The position numbers and the translations under genes are program-made. Below, in pieces: positions 34,628 to 43,617 of a stretch of 45,215 bases of DNA; positions within the stretch are counted from its first letter, which is position 1; each line of letters begins with the position of its first letter. The stretch is from Deltaproteobacteria bacterium (lineage in GTDB: Bacteria > Desulfobacterota > Desulfuromonadia > Desulfuromonadales > BM103), in assembly GCA_024279915.1 (NCBI GenBank), contig JAJRRB010000008.1:1-45215 (forward strand), given 5' to 3'. The notes beneath the pieces are model-generated. The model worked only from the letters and a program-made list of their open reading frames with translations, did not search any database and was not told the DNA's origin.

Positions 34628-35386
34628 ATGTCGCACTCAAAACCAACAAAAACAGAACACTCCTGTTCCAGTTGCAGCTCTATCTGGCAAAAACAAGGCA
34701 CCACTAATTGCTGGAGCGATCCGAACAGCAAACCCAACAAACCAGCCTATTGCCCTTCTGAACCCCATGCAGAGATGATTGACGCCTCCTTCCGCCAGTA
34801 CCTGGGAGACGATTCTGATGCACGCCTGGCCCGGGTCGCCGCCAAGGTAGAGGGACTTTGCTACCAGCCAATTTCTGGTTCCGATGCCGTCAATGCGCGC
34901 TGGACCCGAATCGAAGACACGCTCGCTCTGGCAAAACTGATGGGTTATAAAAAGATAGGTATCGCGACCTGCATTGGCCTGCTCGACGAATGTAATCGTT
35001 TGAGCGAAATTCTTCGTGCCCAGGGAATGGAACCTTTTTCTGCTTGCTGCAAAACTGGCAGCATCGACAAACTGGAACTCAACCTGAAAGAAGAGGATAA
35101 GGTCAGGCCGGGAACATTTGAACCGGCCTGCAATCCGATCGCCCAAGCCCGCATTCTGAATGCCGAGGGCATGGAGATGAACATCATCATGGGCCTGTGC
35201 GTTGGCCACGACATGCTCTTCAATAAATACTCCGAGGCCCCGGTTACGACACTGGTTGTTAAAGATCGCGTCACCGGACATAACCCGGCAGCGGTTCTCT
35301 ATGGACAGAATTTTTATTACAAACGTCTGCAGAAGCAACCGGTCTTAAGTGATGAAGAAGTTGCCAAGTATCAAGCCGATTGTTAA
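34628..35386 (+). CDS. DUF1847 protein, Cys-rich
   Basis: 252 residues. The ATG at 34628 is chosen for the strong GGAGGAAACG site; a GTG at 34598 would lie upstream of it. The N-terminus has CSSCSSIWQ and a later Cys (NCWSD), which may form a metal site. DUF1847 features follow: GYKKIGIATCIGLLDECNRLSEIL, CCKTGSI, ACNPIAQARILN and GLCVGHDMLFNKYS. Several conserved Cys suggest an iron-sulfur or other metal centre. The reaction is unknown. Confidence 0.88.
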   Translation: MSHSKPTKTEHSCSSCSSIWQKQGTTNCWSDPNSKPNKPAYCPSEPHAEMIDASFRQYLGDDSDARLARVAAKVEGLCYQPISGSDAVNARWTRIEDTLALAKLMGYKKIGIATCIGLLDECNRLSEILRAQGMEPFSACCKTGSIDKLELNLKEEDKVRPGTFEPACNPIAQARILNAEGMEMNIIMGLCVGHDMLFNKYSEAPVTTLVVKDRVTGHNPAAVLYGQNFYYKRLQKQPVLSDEEVAKYQADC

Positions 35387-35416
35387 GCAGACCTCGATCA
35401 ACAAAACCACTTTAAT

Positions 35417-35449
35417 AAGGGGGCAACGGAATAGATTCCGTGCCCCCTT
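35417..35449. terminator. Bidirectional terminator hairpin
   Basis: AAGGGGGCAACGGAAT (35417-35432) pairs with ATTCCGTGCCCCCTT (35435-35449) with one bulge. It lies between the convergent DUF1847 and quinone oxidoreductase genes. Confidence 0.8.
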
Positions 35450-35475
35450 GTCTCTTCAGTCCATTTCTTTCAGAA

Positions 35476-36453
35476 CTAAACCGTCAACACCGTCGAGCCT
35501 GTCGTTTTCCTCGCTTCAAGATCCCGATGGGCCTGGGCAACATCACAGAGCGGATAACTTTGATTGACTTCGATTTTCACATCACCGGACTCGACAACTG
35601 CAAACAGATCCGCAGCACTGGCTAACAGGTCATCGCGCTCAGCGGTGTATGTCATCAAGGTCGGCCGGGTCAGGAAAAGTGATCCCTTGGCCGCCAGAAT
35701 ACCTGGATCGAAAGAAGCCACCGGACCTGAAGCCTGGCCGAAACTGGCTAGCAGACCCAAAGGTCGTAGACAATCGAGCGATTTCATAAAAGTATCCCCG
35801 CCGACCGAATCATAGACCACCGGAACGCCTTCACCATCAGTGATCTCCCGAACCCTGGCCACCCAGTCTTCCTCACGATAGAGTAGTGGGAAATCACAGC
35901 CGTGAGCCCTGGCGAGTTCTGCCTTTTCCGGGCTACCAACCGTACCAATCACAGTCGCACCAAGGGCTTTGGCCCATTGGCAGGCGATCAGACCGACGCC
36001 ACCGGCAGCAGCATGAAAAAGGATGGTATCTCCTGGCTTGACATGGAAGGTGCTTCGCAGAAGGTACTGCACAGTCATGCCTTGCAGCATCATCCCGGCA
36101 GCTTGTTGGTCACTGATAGCATCAGGTAATTTGACCAGGCGATGAGCCGGGATCAGACGCTCTTCTGCATAGGCACCAGGAGGTAAACCGGCATAGGCGA
36201 CACGATCACCCGGTGACAGATCATCAATATCATCACCAGTGGCAACGACAATCCCCGCACCTTCCATACCGGGCGTTGCTGGTAAATCACCCAGAGGGTA
36301 GAGTCCGCTGCGATGATATATATCGATAAAATTCAGACCGACCGCACTCTGGCGAAGGTGAACTTCTCCCGGGCCCGGCGTGCCGATCTCGACCTCTTCC
36401 CAACGCATCACCTCGGGCCCACCTGTCTCATATAAACGAATGGCTTTACTCAT
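35476..36453 (-). CDS. Quinone oxidoreductase, zinc-free MDR family (Qor-like)
   Basis: About 325 residues from the ATG at 36453 with AGGAGA upstream; an ATG at 36474 is less likely. Family features: VHLRQSAVGLNFIDIYHRSG, the NADPH-binding AAAGGVGLIACQWAKALGA, and GTVGSPEKAELARAHG. The structural and catalytic zinc Cys clusters of alcohol dehydrogenases are missing, as in zeta-crystallin-type quinone reductases. It probably reduces quinones with NADPH in the cytoplasm. Confidence 0.92.
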   Translation of the reverse strand: MSKAIRLYETGGPEVMRWEEVEIGTPGPGEVHLRQSAVGLNFIDIYHRSGLYPLGDLPATPGMEGAGIVVATGDDIDDLSPGDRVAYAGLPPGAYAEERLIPAHRLVKLPDAISDQQAAGMMLQGMTVQYLLRSTFHVKPGDTILFHAAAGGVGLIACQWAKALGATVIGTVGSPEKAELARAHGCDFPLLYREEDWVARVREITDGEGVPVVYDSVGGDTFMKSLDCLRPLGLLASFGQASGPVASFDPGILAAKGSLFLTRPTLMTYTAERDDLLASAADLFAVVESGDVKIEVNQSYPLCDVAQAHRDLEARKTTGSTVLTV

Positions 36454-36631
36454 CACATTTCTCCTATTTGACATCCAGTTAACCCGGTTTCGTAAATAAC
36501 ACCAGATTCCGCTATAAAGTTATCACTCACAGGGCCATCGTCAAGCAGAAGAAAAGAGCCAACCTGCTGAAAACATTATTATGCATGCATTGACAACCGC
36601 TTATTTTCAAGCGATAGTTAATGTCTATGTA

Positions 36632-36671
36632 TTGACGGTTTACTAGGCATAGTCTGAAATATTTTCAGACT
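36632..36671 (+). promoter_or_regulatory. TRAP operon promoter with overlapping palindromic operator
   Basis: TTGACG (36632-36637), 17 bases, then TGAAAT (36655-36660). A palindrome AGTCTGAAA-TAT-TTTCAGACT (36651-36671) covers the -10 box and transcription start, where a repressor would block initiation. A further TTGACA lies at 36589-36594. Confidence 0.62.
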
Positions 36672-36712
36672 GAATAGTGCAGGTCACACCACATAACGAA
36701 GGAGGAAAAGAG

Positions 36713-37828
36713 ATGAAACAGATGAAGCATTTTATGAAACTTCTTAGCGGGCTAGTGGTTCTCGTCGCCTTCCTGGGCCTGACCGCTTGCGGAGAACAAC
36801 AGCAGGCACCTAAGGCTGAAGTCAAGAAAGTAGAGAAGAAAACCATTGTCTGGAAGCTGGCTATGACCTGGCCGACCAATTTCCCGATCTTCGGTGATGC
36901 AGTCAACAATATGGCCGCCATGGTTAAGGCCATGTCCAATGGCGAAATGGAGATCCGCATCGACTCCAAGAATAAGCACAAGGCGCCTTTCGGCGTTCTC
37001 GATATGGTCAAGGCAGGCCAGTACGATATGGGGCATTCGGCCTCCTACTACTGGAAGGGCAAGGACATCAACACCCTGTTCTTCACCACCATGCCTTTCG
37101 GTATGATCGCCCCGGAACAGTACGCCTGGTTCTACTATGGCGGCGGCATGGAGCTGATGAAGAACGTTTACGACAAGCACGGCGTCTACTCCTTCCCGGG
37201 CGGCAACACCGGCAACCAGATGGGTGGCTGGTTCCAGAAGGAAATCACCTCTCTGGATGATCTCAAAGGTCTGAAAATGCGCATCCCCGGCTTTGCCGGT
37301 GAGGTTCTCTCCAAGCTCGGCGTGGTCGTCACCAATATGCCGGCCGGCGAGCTCTACACGGCTCTCGATCGCGGCACCATCGATGCGCTGGAATGGGTCG
37401 GCCCGTCACTCGACCTGAATATGGGCTTTCACAAGATCGCGCCCTATTACTACACGGGTTGGCATGAGCCTGCCACAGAGCTGCAATTTATGGTCAACCA
37501 GGCCAAATTCGACGGTCTGCCGAAACACCTGCAGGAGATTCTGACTATCGCTATGCAGTATGCAGCCTACGACATGTACACCCGCTCCTACCATGACAGC
37601 GCTATTAACTGGGCGAAGATTCAGGAAGAGTATCCAGACGTCAAGATCCGCACCTTCCCGGCCGAAGTTATCGCCGCCATGAAGACTGAAAACCAGAAGC
37701 TTCTGGAAGAAACAGCGGCTAAAGATGCAACTTTCAGTGAGATCTACGAATCTCAGAAAGCATATATGACAAAAGTCCGCAAATGGACCGAAATTTCTGA
37801 CTATGCGTATTTGAAAGACAACCTCTAA
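36713..37828 (+). CDS. TRAP transporter solute-binding lipoprotein (DctP family)
   Basis: 371 residues from the ATG at 36713, with GGAGG 7 bases upstream. The signal peptide ends at the lipobox LTAC, so it is anchored rather than free. DctP-family features: WKLAMTWPTNFPIFGDAVNNMA, QYDMGHSASYYWKGK, the Arg-binding region DDLKGLKMRIPGFAGEVLSKLG, and NMPAGELYTALDRGTIDALEW. The GDAVNNMAAMV-type branch often binds monocarboxylates or other oxo acids; the ligand is unknown. An attenuator hairpin follows the gene. Confidence 0.93.
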   Translation: MKQMKHFMKLLSGLVVLVAFLGLTACGEQQQAPKAEVKKVEKKTIVWKLAMTWPTNFPIFGDAVNNMAAMVKAMSNGEMEIRIDSKNKHKAPFGVLDMVKAGQYDMGHSASYYWKGKDINTLFFTTMPFGMIAPEQYAWFYYGGGMELMKNVYDKHGVYSFPGGNTGNQMGGWFQKEITSLDDLKGLKMRIPGFAGEVLSKLGVVVTNMPAGELYTALDRGTIDALEWVGPSLDLNMGFHKIAPYYYTGWHEPATELQFMVNQAKFDGLPKHLQEILTIAMQYAAYDMYTRSYHDSAINWAKIQEEYPDVKIRTFPAEVIAAMKTENQKLLEETAAKDATFSEIYESQKAYMTKVRKWTEISDYAYLKDNL

Positions 37829-37842
37829 CCTTTAGTCATAGT

Positions 37843-37879
37843 GCAACAGGGCTCCCGGGTTTTCCGGGAGCCCTGTTGC
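37843..37879 (+). terminator. Strong hairpin terminator between the TRAP binding protein and permease genes
   Basis: GCAACAGGGCTCCCGG (37843-37858) pairs perfectly over 16 bp with 37864-37879 around a 5-base loop, followed by TTTTCTCT. Only part of the transcripts should continue into the permease genes. Confidence 0.88.
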
Positions 37880-37906
37880 TTTTCTCTGGTTACTCGAGAG
37901 CAACAC

Positions 37907-38446
37907 ATGCTACTAAAACTGGAACGTCTGTTTGACCGCTTTTCCGACCTGATGGGCTGGATCTCCGGGGGACTCTGCCTGGTTATGCTGGTCAATGTTT
38001 TCTACGACGCGATCATGCGCTATTTCTTTCGCACCGGCTCCATCGCCCTGCAGGAACTGGAATGGCACATCTTCGCCATCGTTTTCCTTTTCGGCATGGC
38101 CTACACCCTGAAAGAGGACGGCCATGTGCGGGTCGATGTTCTCTATGATCAGTTCTCACCCCGCTGGAAAGCAGTCGTGAATATTGCCGGCACCCTTTTG
38201 TTCCTGATCCCTCTGGCAGTTCTGATCATTCAGGGTTCGATCTGGTACGTCAAGGAAGCCTACGAGATGCATGAAATCAGCGGCGACCCTGGCGGGCTGC
38301 ATTATCGCTGGCTGATCAAAGCTGTCATTCCGCTTTCATTTATTTTTCTGATTATTTCAGCCTGCGGCTTTATTGTCAGGAATATCAACATTTTTAGAGG
38401 AGTTGAGGCATCCACGGTGCATCATATCGAGGATGATGTTCTATAA
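37907..38446 (+). CDS. TRAP transporter small permease (DctQ family)
   Basis: 179 residues from the ATG at 37907; an upstream start at 37841 would run through the terminator. Four membrane helices are seen, with the family segment LQELEWHIFAIVFLFGMAYTLKEDGHVRVDVLYDQ. It pairs with the DctM protein encoded 72 bases downstream. Confidence 0.93.
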   Translation: MLLKLERLFDRFSDLMGWISGGLCLVMLVNVFYDAIMRYFFRTGSIALQELEWHIFAIVFLFGMAYTLKEDGHVRVDVLYDQFSPRWKAVVNIAGTLLFLIPLAVLIIQGSIWYVKEAYEMHEISGDPGGLHYRWLIKAVIPLSFIFLIISACGFIVRNINIFRGVEASTVHHIEDDVL

Positions 38447-38518
38447 AGCAATTTTTAATTTTGCAGTGATGAGCTTGGTTAATACGACAAAATGTCGCTT
38501 ACATAGAGGTTAGAAAGA

Positions 38519-39814
38519 ATGATCGGTCTTGTAATGTTTGGTGTTGCCCTGGTGTTGCTCCTGGTGGGCTTCCCGGTGGCTTTTACCTTTGGCGGGGTTG
38601 CGGTTTTCTTCGGCCTCTTCGCCGAAGGACCACAGATGTTTGCCCTGATGCCGCACCGCATCTGGGCGATCATGAACAACACCATCCTGATGGCGATCCC
38701 CCTCTTTATCTTTATGGGGCTGGTGCTGCAAAAATCGAAGTTGGCCGAACGCCTGCTCGAATCGATGGGTTTCCTGTTCGGTGAAATGCGCGGCGGCATC
38801 GCCATTTCCACCGTGTTGGTCGGAGCACTTCTGGCGGCATCCACCGGCGTCGTCGGCGCCAGTGTGGTGGCCATGGGCGTCATCTCCCTACCGGTCATGC
38901 TCAAGTATAATTATGACAAAAGACTGGCCACCGGTGCCATTTGCGGTGCTGGCACCCTCGGTCAAATCATTCCGCCATCAATCATCCTGATCATCCTTGG
39001 TGACGTCTTCCAGGTACCGGTCGGAGACCTGTTCAAGGCCGCTTGCTGGCCGGGGGTCTCTCTGGTCGGCGTCTACGTGGTCTATATTGCCGTCATTTGC
39101 TGGATTAAACCACACCTGGCACCACCAGTGCATCTGGACGAGATGCCAGGTAGTAAAAAGCAGCAGATACTCCGGGCACTTAAAGCAATTATCCCACCAC
39201 TGGTATTAATCATCCTGGTCCTCGGTTCGATTCTGGCCGGCATTGCCACCCCTACTGAGTCATCAGCAGTGGGTGGTATCGGCGCCATTATCCTGGCCGC
39301 CATGTACCGACAGTTATCGATAACAATGATCTGGGACAGCACCCTGGAGACCATCAAGATCACTGCGATGGTTTTCGCCATTCTGATCGGCTCTACCGCC
39401 TTCTCGATGGTATTTACTTACACTGGTGGCGACTGGATCGTAGAGGACTTCATGATGAGCCTGCCAGGCGAGAAATGGGGCTTCTTGATCCTCTCCATGA
39501 TCGTCATCATGGTGCTTGGCTTCTTTATCGATTTCGTCGAAATCTCCTACATCGTTGTACCGATTCTTGCGCCGATCGCGGCAAACCTCGAAATTGATCT
39601 CATCTGGTACGCCATTCTCGTTGCCATGAACCTGCAGACTTCGTTCCTCACACCGCCCTTCGGTTTCAGTCTCTTCTATCTGAAAGGGGTCGCACCACCC
39701 GAGATAAAAACCACCGACATCTATTACGGCGTTATTCCTTTTATTATTCTGCAGACGATCGTGCTGGGAATCCTGGTGATCTTTCCCCAGTGGTTCGGCT
39801 TCGCTGCACACTAA
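38519..39814 (+). CDS. TRAP transporter large permease (DctM family)
   Basis: 431 residues, about 12 membrane helices. Family signature segments: ALLAASTGVVGASVVAMGVISLPVML, GAICGAGTLGQIIPPSIILIILG, and LQTSFLTPPFGFSLFYLKGV. It uses the ion gradient (usually sodium) to import the ligand delivered by the binding protein. AGAGG precedes the ATG. Confidence 0.95.
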   Translation: MIGLVMFGVALVLLLVGFPVAFTFGGVAVFFGLFAEGPQMFALMPHRIWAIMNNTILMAIPLFIFMGLVLQKSKLAERLLESMGFLFGEMRGGIAISTVLVGALLAASTGVVGASVVAMGVISLPVMLKYNYDKRLATGAICGAGTLGQIIPPSIILIILGDVFQVPVGDLFKAACWPGVSLVGVYVVYIAVICWIKPHLAPPVHLDEMPGSKKQQILRALKAIIPPLVLIILVLGSILAGIATPTESSAVGGIGAIILAAMYRQLSITMIWDSTLETIKITAMVFAILIGSTAFSMVFTYTGGDWIVEDFMMSLPGEKWGFLILSMIVIMVLGFFIDFVEISYIVVPILAPIAANLEIDLIWYAILVAMNLQTSFLTPPFGFSLFYLKGVAPPEIKTTDIYYGVIPFIILQTIVLGILVIFPQWFGFAAH

Positions 39815-39838
39815 AGCTTTAAAGAACTCACTATTTTT

Positions 39839-40570
39839 ATGAATATTCTTGGCATCGATATCGGCGGATCAGCTATCAAAGCCGCTCCAGTCAACACTGT
39901 CAACGGCACACTCGCGGCAGAGAAGATTCGTATCGCAACACCACAACCAGCCACCCCTCTTGCCATTGCCGAAATCATTGCAGAGATTACCGAGAACTTT
40001 AACTGGACAGGCGCAATCGGTTGTGGGCTACCAGCTGTTATTCGCGACGGTATTGCATGTACAGCAGCGAACATTGACGCAGAATGGATCGGTATCGATG
40101 TTGTAGAATTGTTATCGACAAGAACCGGTCTTGAAACCACAGTAATGAACGATGCCGATTCTGCAGGTCTGGCAGAGATGCATTACGGTGCTGGCACTAA
40201 AGCCTCTGGAACAACGATTGTCGTAACTGCTGGTACTGGTCTGGGGACGGCCCTTTTCCGGGACAACATCCTGATACCAAATACAGAACTTGGCCATTTA
40301 CAACTGCACGGCAAGAATGCTGAACAGATTGCCTCTGCCGCCGTACGCACTAAACTGAATCTTTCCTATTCTGAATGGGCAAAACGTTTCGACGACTACC
40401 TGCATCGTCTTGAGGAACTCTTCTGGCCAGATCTATTTATCATCGGTGGTGGAATCAGCAAAGCCCATGCTCAGTTCTTTCCACACCTGACCATTCAAAC
40501 CAAAATTCTACCGGCGAGATTGCGCAATGATGCTGGCATCATTGGTGCCGCTGCAGCCGTTTTGCGCTGA
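39839..40570 (+). CDS. ROK-family glucokinase, polyphosphate glucokinase-like
   Basis: 243 residues. The phosphate-binding motif [12 protein letters not shown] lies at the start, with catalytic Asp in [23 protein letters not shown], and [12 protein letters not shown]. The NTELGHL form and the length fit polyphosphate/ATP glucokinases rather than zinc-binding ROK repressors; no CxCGxxGC motif is seen. It would phosphorylate glucose. It lies 24 bases after dctM but is functionally unrelated. Confidence 0.88.
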   Translation: MNILGIDIGGSAIKAAPVNTVNGTLAAEKIRIATPQPATPLAIAEIIAEITENFNWTGAIGCGLPAVIRDGIACTAANIDAEWIGIDVVELLSTRTGLETTVMNDADSAGLAEMHYGAGTKASGTTIVVTAGTGLGTALFRDNILIPNTELGHLQLHGKNAEQIASAAVRTKLNLSYSEWAKRFDDYLHRLEELFWPDLFIIGGGISKAHAQFFPHLTIQTKILPARLRNDAGIIGAAAAVLR

Positions 40571-40756
40571 GATTCTAATTTATATCGCTGTATCCTGTCA
40601 TATCCTATGAGCTTTTGTCCCATTTTCTCATGGACAATTTGCTCACAGATACTTGTCTTTTCTGACCTGATCAGTTATATCTTGCCTCCTAAGTTGTGAG
40701 GAGCCTCTACTCCTCGCCTGAGTTATCACATAATCGCCGTAAGGAGCCTTTTCGTC
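40571..40756 (+). promoter_or_regulatory. Structured leader upstream of the lysA-like gene
   Basis: A nested hairpin TGAGC..GTCC..GGAC..GCTCA lies at about 40608-40653. Then three complementary blocks occur: CTCCT (40686-40690), GAGGAG (40698-40703), CTCCTC (40710-40715), and finally the Shine-Dalgarno AAGGAG (40741-40746). GAGGAG can pair with either CTCCT block, and CTCCTC can pair with the Shine-Dalgarno, so the leader could switch translation. It does not match the lysine riboswitch consensus. Confidence 0.45.
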
Positions 40757-42019
40757 ATGCCCATGTCGCAATCTTTTCAGGATCGCCTTTTCCCTATAGC
40801 TGCAGATATTGCCGAGCACTATGGCACGCCCTTCCATATCTACGACGAAGCAGGCATCCTCGAAACGGGCGAACAGTTGAAAAAGGCCTTCTCTGGTATT
40901 GAAGGCTTTCGCGAATACTATGCTGTCAAGGCACTGCCAAATCCGCGCATTCTGGAACTGATGAATGAGTTGGATTTCGGTTTTGATTGCAGTTCTATTC
41001 CGGAACTGATCATGAGCAGACAGGTCGGTGGCAGCGGTGAAGACATCATGTTCACTTCGAATAATACCACTGAGGAAGAGTTTCTGGCGGCAGCGGCCGA
41101 GGGCGGCAGTATCCTAAACCTCGACGATATCTCCCTGATCTCCAAAGTCCCTGAATTCCCTGAGCTGGTTTGCTTCCGTTACAACCCTGGCCCACGCCGA
41201 ACCGGCAACATCATTATTGGCAACCCGGTTGAAGCCAAATACGGCATCACTCACGAGCAGGTCATTTCAGCCTATAAAATGGCCATGGAACGCGGCACCA
41301 AGCGCTTTGGTCTGCATACCATGGTGGCTTCCAACGAAAGAGATTACACTTACATGGTGGAGACCGCGCGCATGCTCCTGCAGATTTCTGCCATGGTGGA
41401 AGAAGAACTTGGGATTCGTTTTGAGTTCCTCAATATCGGTGGCGGCCTGGGAATTCCTTATAGCCCTGATGACAATATCCTCGATCTGGACGCCATGGCC
41501 AAAGAGATCACCGAACTCTTTAACGAGTTCAAATCTGCCCATGGCTATGCACCACGCATGTATATGGAGAGGGGTCGTTGGGTCACTGGACCACACGGTG
41601 CACTGATCACCCAGGCCATCAACCACAAAAGTATTTACCGTAAATATGTTGGCGTTGATGCCTGCATGTCATCCCTGATGCGTCCAGCTCTGTACGATGC
41701 TTATCACCATATCGACGTCATTGGCAGAGGTGATCAGGAGAATTCAGAAACTTACGATATTGCTGGTTCGCTCTGTGAGAACAACGACAAATTTGCCGTA
41801 CAGCGCGACCTGCCAACGATCCATGAAGGCGATCTGCTCGCGATTCACGATACCGGTGCCCACGGTCACGCTATGGGCTTCCAATATAATGGTCGTCTGC
41901 GCCCTAAAGAGCTGTTACTGCGTACTGGCGGTTCTGTTGAACTGATTCGTCGCGCCGAAACTAACGAAGACTATTTTCAGACGCTGAACTTCGATGAGAA
42001 CGTTCTGCCGGCACAATAA
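40757..42019 (+). CDS. PLP-dependent decarboxylase, LysA-like (divergent)
   Basis: 420 residues, fold type III (alanine racemase-like) decarboxylase. PLP Lys is K58 in YYAVKALPNPRIL, and the phosphate loop is FLNIGGGLGIPY. CENNDKFAVQRD replaces the LysA CESGD segment, and MERGRW the EPGR segment. HTMVASN stands in place of the usual HxHxGS stretch. The protein most likely makes lysine from diaminopimelate, but the altered motifs leave ornithine/arginine or another substrate possible. AAGGAG precedes the ATG. Confidence 0.82.
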   Translation: MPMSQSFQDRLFPIAADIAEHYGTPFHIYDEAGILETGEQLKKAFSGIEGFREYYAVKALPNPRILELMNELDFGFDCSSIPELIMSRQVGGSGEDIMFTSNNTTEEEFLAAAAEGGSILNLDDISLISKVPEFPELVCFRYNPGPRRTGNIIIGNPVEAKYGITHEQVISAYKMAMERGTKRFGLHTMVASNERDYTYMVETARMLLQISAMVEEELGIRFEFLNIGGGLGIPYSPDDNILDLDAMAKEITELFNEFKSAHGYAPRMYMERGRWVTGPHGALITQAINHKSIYRKYVGVDACMSSLMRPALYDAYHHIDVIGRGDQENSETYDIAGSLCENNDKFAVQRDLPTIHEGDLLAIHDTGAHGHAMGFQYNGRLRPKELLLRTGGSVELIRRAETNEDYFQTLNFDENVLPAQ

Positions 42020-42045
42020 GCCTTCGAACATTGTTGGTGATTTGC

Positions 42046-42720
42046 ATGAAACTCTTGTTCCGCGTATTGCTTCTCTGCAGCCTGATACTGACACTCCCTG
42101 TTGTTGGTCTGACCGATATTTACAAATATCGTGATGCGAATGGTCGCCTTACTTTTGTCGATGACAAAAGCAAGGTTCCCGCACAGTTTCATGACGACAT
42201 GACGTCTATATCTGATGCCGAAGTCTCCCATGATGTTTACGATAAAGGTGACAGCGGAAATGAATCACCAGCAAAAAGTATTTCCAAATCTCAAAGAGCT
42301 GACAGAGCAGCAAAAAAGAAACGGCAAAACCATCAGACTCCTGTCAAAATAAGCGGGAACCGGGTCCTGGTTCCCGTTGATGTCGCTATGGGAAATCGCA
42401 CGGTTAAACTTTTCCTGCTACTTGATACAGGTGCCACAACAACTGTTTTCCATCGTGATTCACTTGCAAAACTGGATCTGCCCAGCGGTAAAAGCTATAA
42501 ATCGAGAGTTGCCGGTGGCGGTACTGTCAAATCGGAAAAAATCAGGTTCAGACATATTAACGTCGGCCCATTCAAAGAGAAGAAGACCTTCGCCATGGTG
42601 ATCAACCACCAGGGGCAAAAGCTTCCTTTCGACGGCATGCTTGGTATGGACTTTCTAAAAAGGCACCCGTACCAGATCGACTTTCAGAATCAAGTCATCA
42701 ATTGGGAAATCCTCGACTGA
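42046..42720 (+). CDS. Exported DUF4124 plus retropepsin-like aspartic protease
   Basis: 224 residues from the ATG at 42046. A signal peptide (to about residue 25) precedes a DUF4124-type segment (DIYKYRDANGRLTFVDDKSKVP), a charged linker with KKKRQ, and a clan AA aspartic protease domain. The catalytic DTGA lies in LLLDTGATTTVFHRD, with the later GMLGMDFLKRHPYQIDF flap/hydrophobic motif. One Asp per chain implies a dimer. It is probably periplasmic. The physiological substrate is unknown. Confidence 0.85.
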   Translation: MKLLFRVLLLCSLILTLPVVGLTDIYKYRDANGRLTFVDDKSKVPAQFHDDMTSISDAEVSHDVYDKGDSGNESPAKSISKSQRADRAAKKKRQNHQTPVKISGNRVLVPVDVAMGNRTVKLFLLLDTGATTTVFHRDSLAKLDLPSGKSYKSRVAGGGTVKSEKIRFRHINVGPFKEKKTFAMVINHQGQKLPFDGMLGMDFLKRHPYQIDFQNQVINWEILD

Positions 42721-42769
42721 GTCATGTTTAGCACTGTCAATTTCTGACCCCCGACATATTCACGAACCC

Positions 42770-43486
42770 ATGAACCTTATTCTGTTGTTCCAGGATGACT
42801 TTATTGACGACAATCGCGTCAGACTTCACGGTCGACGCGCTGAGCATGCCCGTGAAGTTCTCAATGTCACAAATGGCAAAGTTCTTCAGGTTGGTTTGCT
42901 CGATGGCAAAATCGGATCAGGAACCGTGCTGTCCATCAATGCGACAACTCTGGAATTTGAAACCCAACTGGACAAACAACCTCCTGAGCCAGCTCCGGTA
43001 ACCGTCGTTCTGGCCATGCCTCGCCCTAAAGTTTTTAAACGTATTTTACAAGGACTCACAGCCATAGGCGTAAACGAGATTATTCTGCTCAACAGTTGGC
43101 GTGTGGATAAAAGCTACTGGCAGAGTCCCGCGCTTGAACCAGAGGCCATCAGGCAACAACTTATCCTCGGCCTGGAACAGACTCGCGATACAATGATGCC
43201 CTCGGTTCAGTTTCAACAACGTTTCAAACCCTTTGTCGAAGACACCTTGCCTGATATAGCTGCAGGGTCTTGTGCTCTGGTCGCCCATCCCGGATCATCA
43301 CAGCCCTGTCCTGCTAATGTACAAGAGAAAGTAACTCTGGCGATCGGTCCTGAAGGTGGCTTCACGACCTACGAAGTAGAAAAGCTGGTCAATGCAGGGC
43401 TACACCCCATACACCTCGGCACCCGACCTCTGCGTGTTGAAACAGCCGTCCCTGCACTGCTTGGTCGTCTCATCCCATGTCAGTAA
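42770..43486 (+). CDS. rsmE: 16S rRNA m3U1498 methyltransferase RsmE
   Basis: 238 residues. The N-terminal PUA-like domain includes HARRAEHAREVLNVTNGK-type sequence. The C-terminal SPOUT knot is clear: VVLAMPRPKVFKRILQGLTAIGV, LAIGPEGGFTTYEVEKL and LGTRPLRVETAVPALLGRL. It methylates U1498 of 16S rRNA using SAM. No good Shine-Dalgarno is seen; it may be coupled to the gene upstream. Confidence 0.95.
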   Translation: MNLILLFQDDFIDDNRVRLHGRRAEHAREVLNVTNGKVLQVGLLDGKIGSGTVLSINATTLEFETQLDKQPPEPAPVTVVLAMPRPKVFKRILQGLTAIGVNEIILLNSWRVDKSYWQSPALEPEAIRQQLILGLEQTRDTMMPSVQFQQRFKPFVEDTLPDIAAGSCALVAHPGSSQPCPANVQEKVTLAIGPEGGFTTYEVEKLVNAGLHPIHLGTRPLRVETAVPALLGRLIPCQ

Positions 43487-43552
43487 CAACATAATTTGAC
43501 ACCCTGAAAACAAGAAATTAATCAAAAATAATCCTAATACTACAAAAAATAG

Positions 43553-43617
43553 GGATTAAAATTAGTGACTTGCAAAGGCAACCCACCGTTGTTATTTGTT
43601 TATTTTAATTTTAATCC
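43553..43617. repeat. AT-rich inverted repeat in the rsmE downstream gap
   Basis: GGATTAAAATTA (43553-43564) and its exact complement TAATTTTAATCC (43606-43617) are separated by 41 bases, in a very AT-rich 248-bp gap. It may be a protein-binding or promoter region for the next gene. Confidence 0.5.

Noticed and set aside
34637-35338. 233-codon frame antisense to the DUF1847 gene
   Set aside because: The DUF1847 frame has family motifs and a strong ribosome site; the antisense frame has neither.
40571-40756. Lysine riboswitch upstream of the lysA-like gene
   Set aside because: The conserved core segments and five-helix junction of that class are not seen; only simple alternative hairpins are present.
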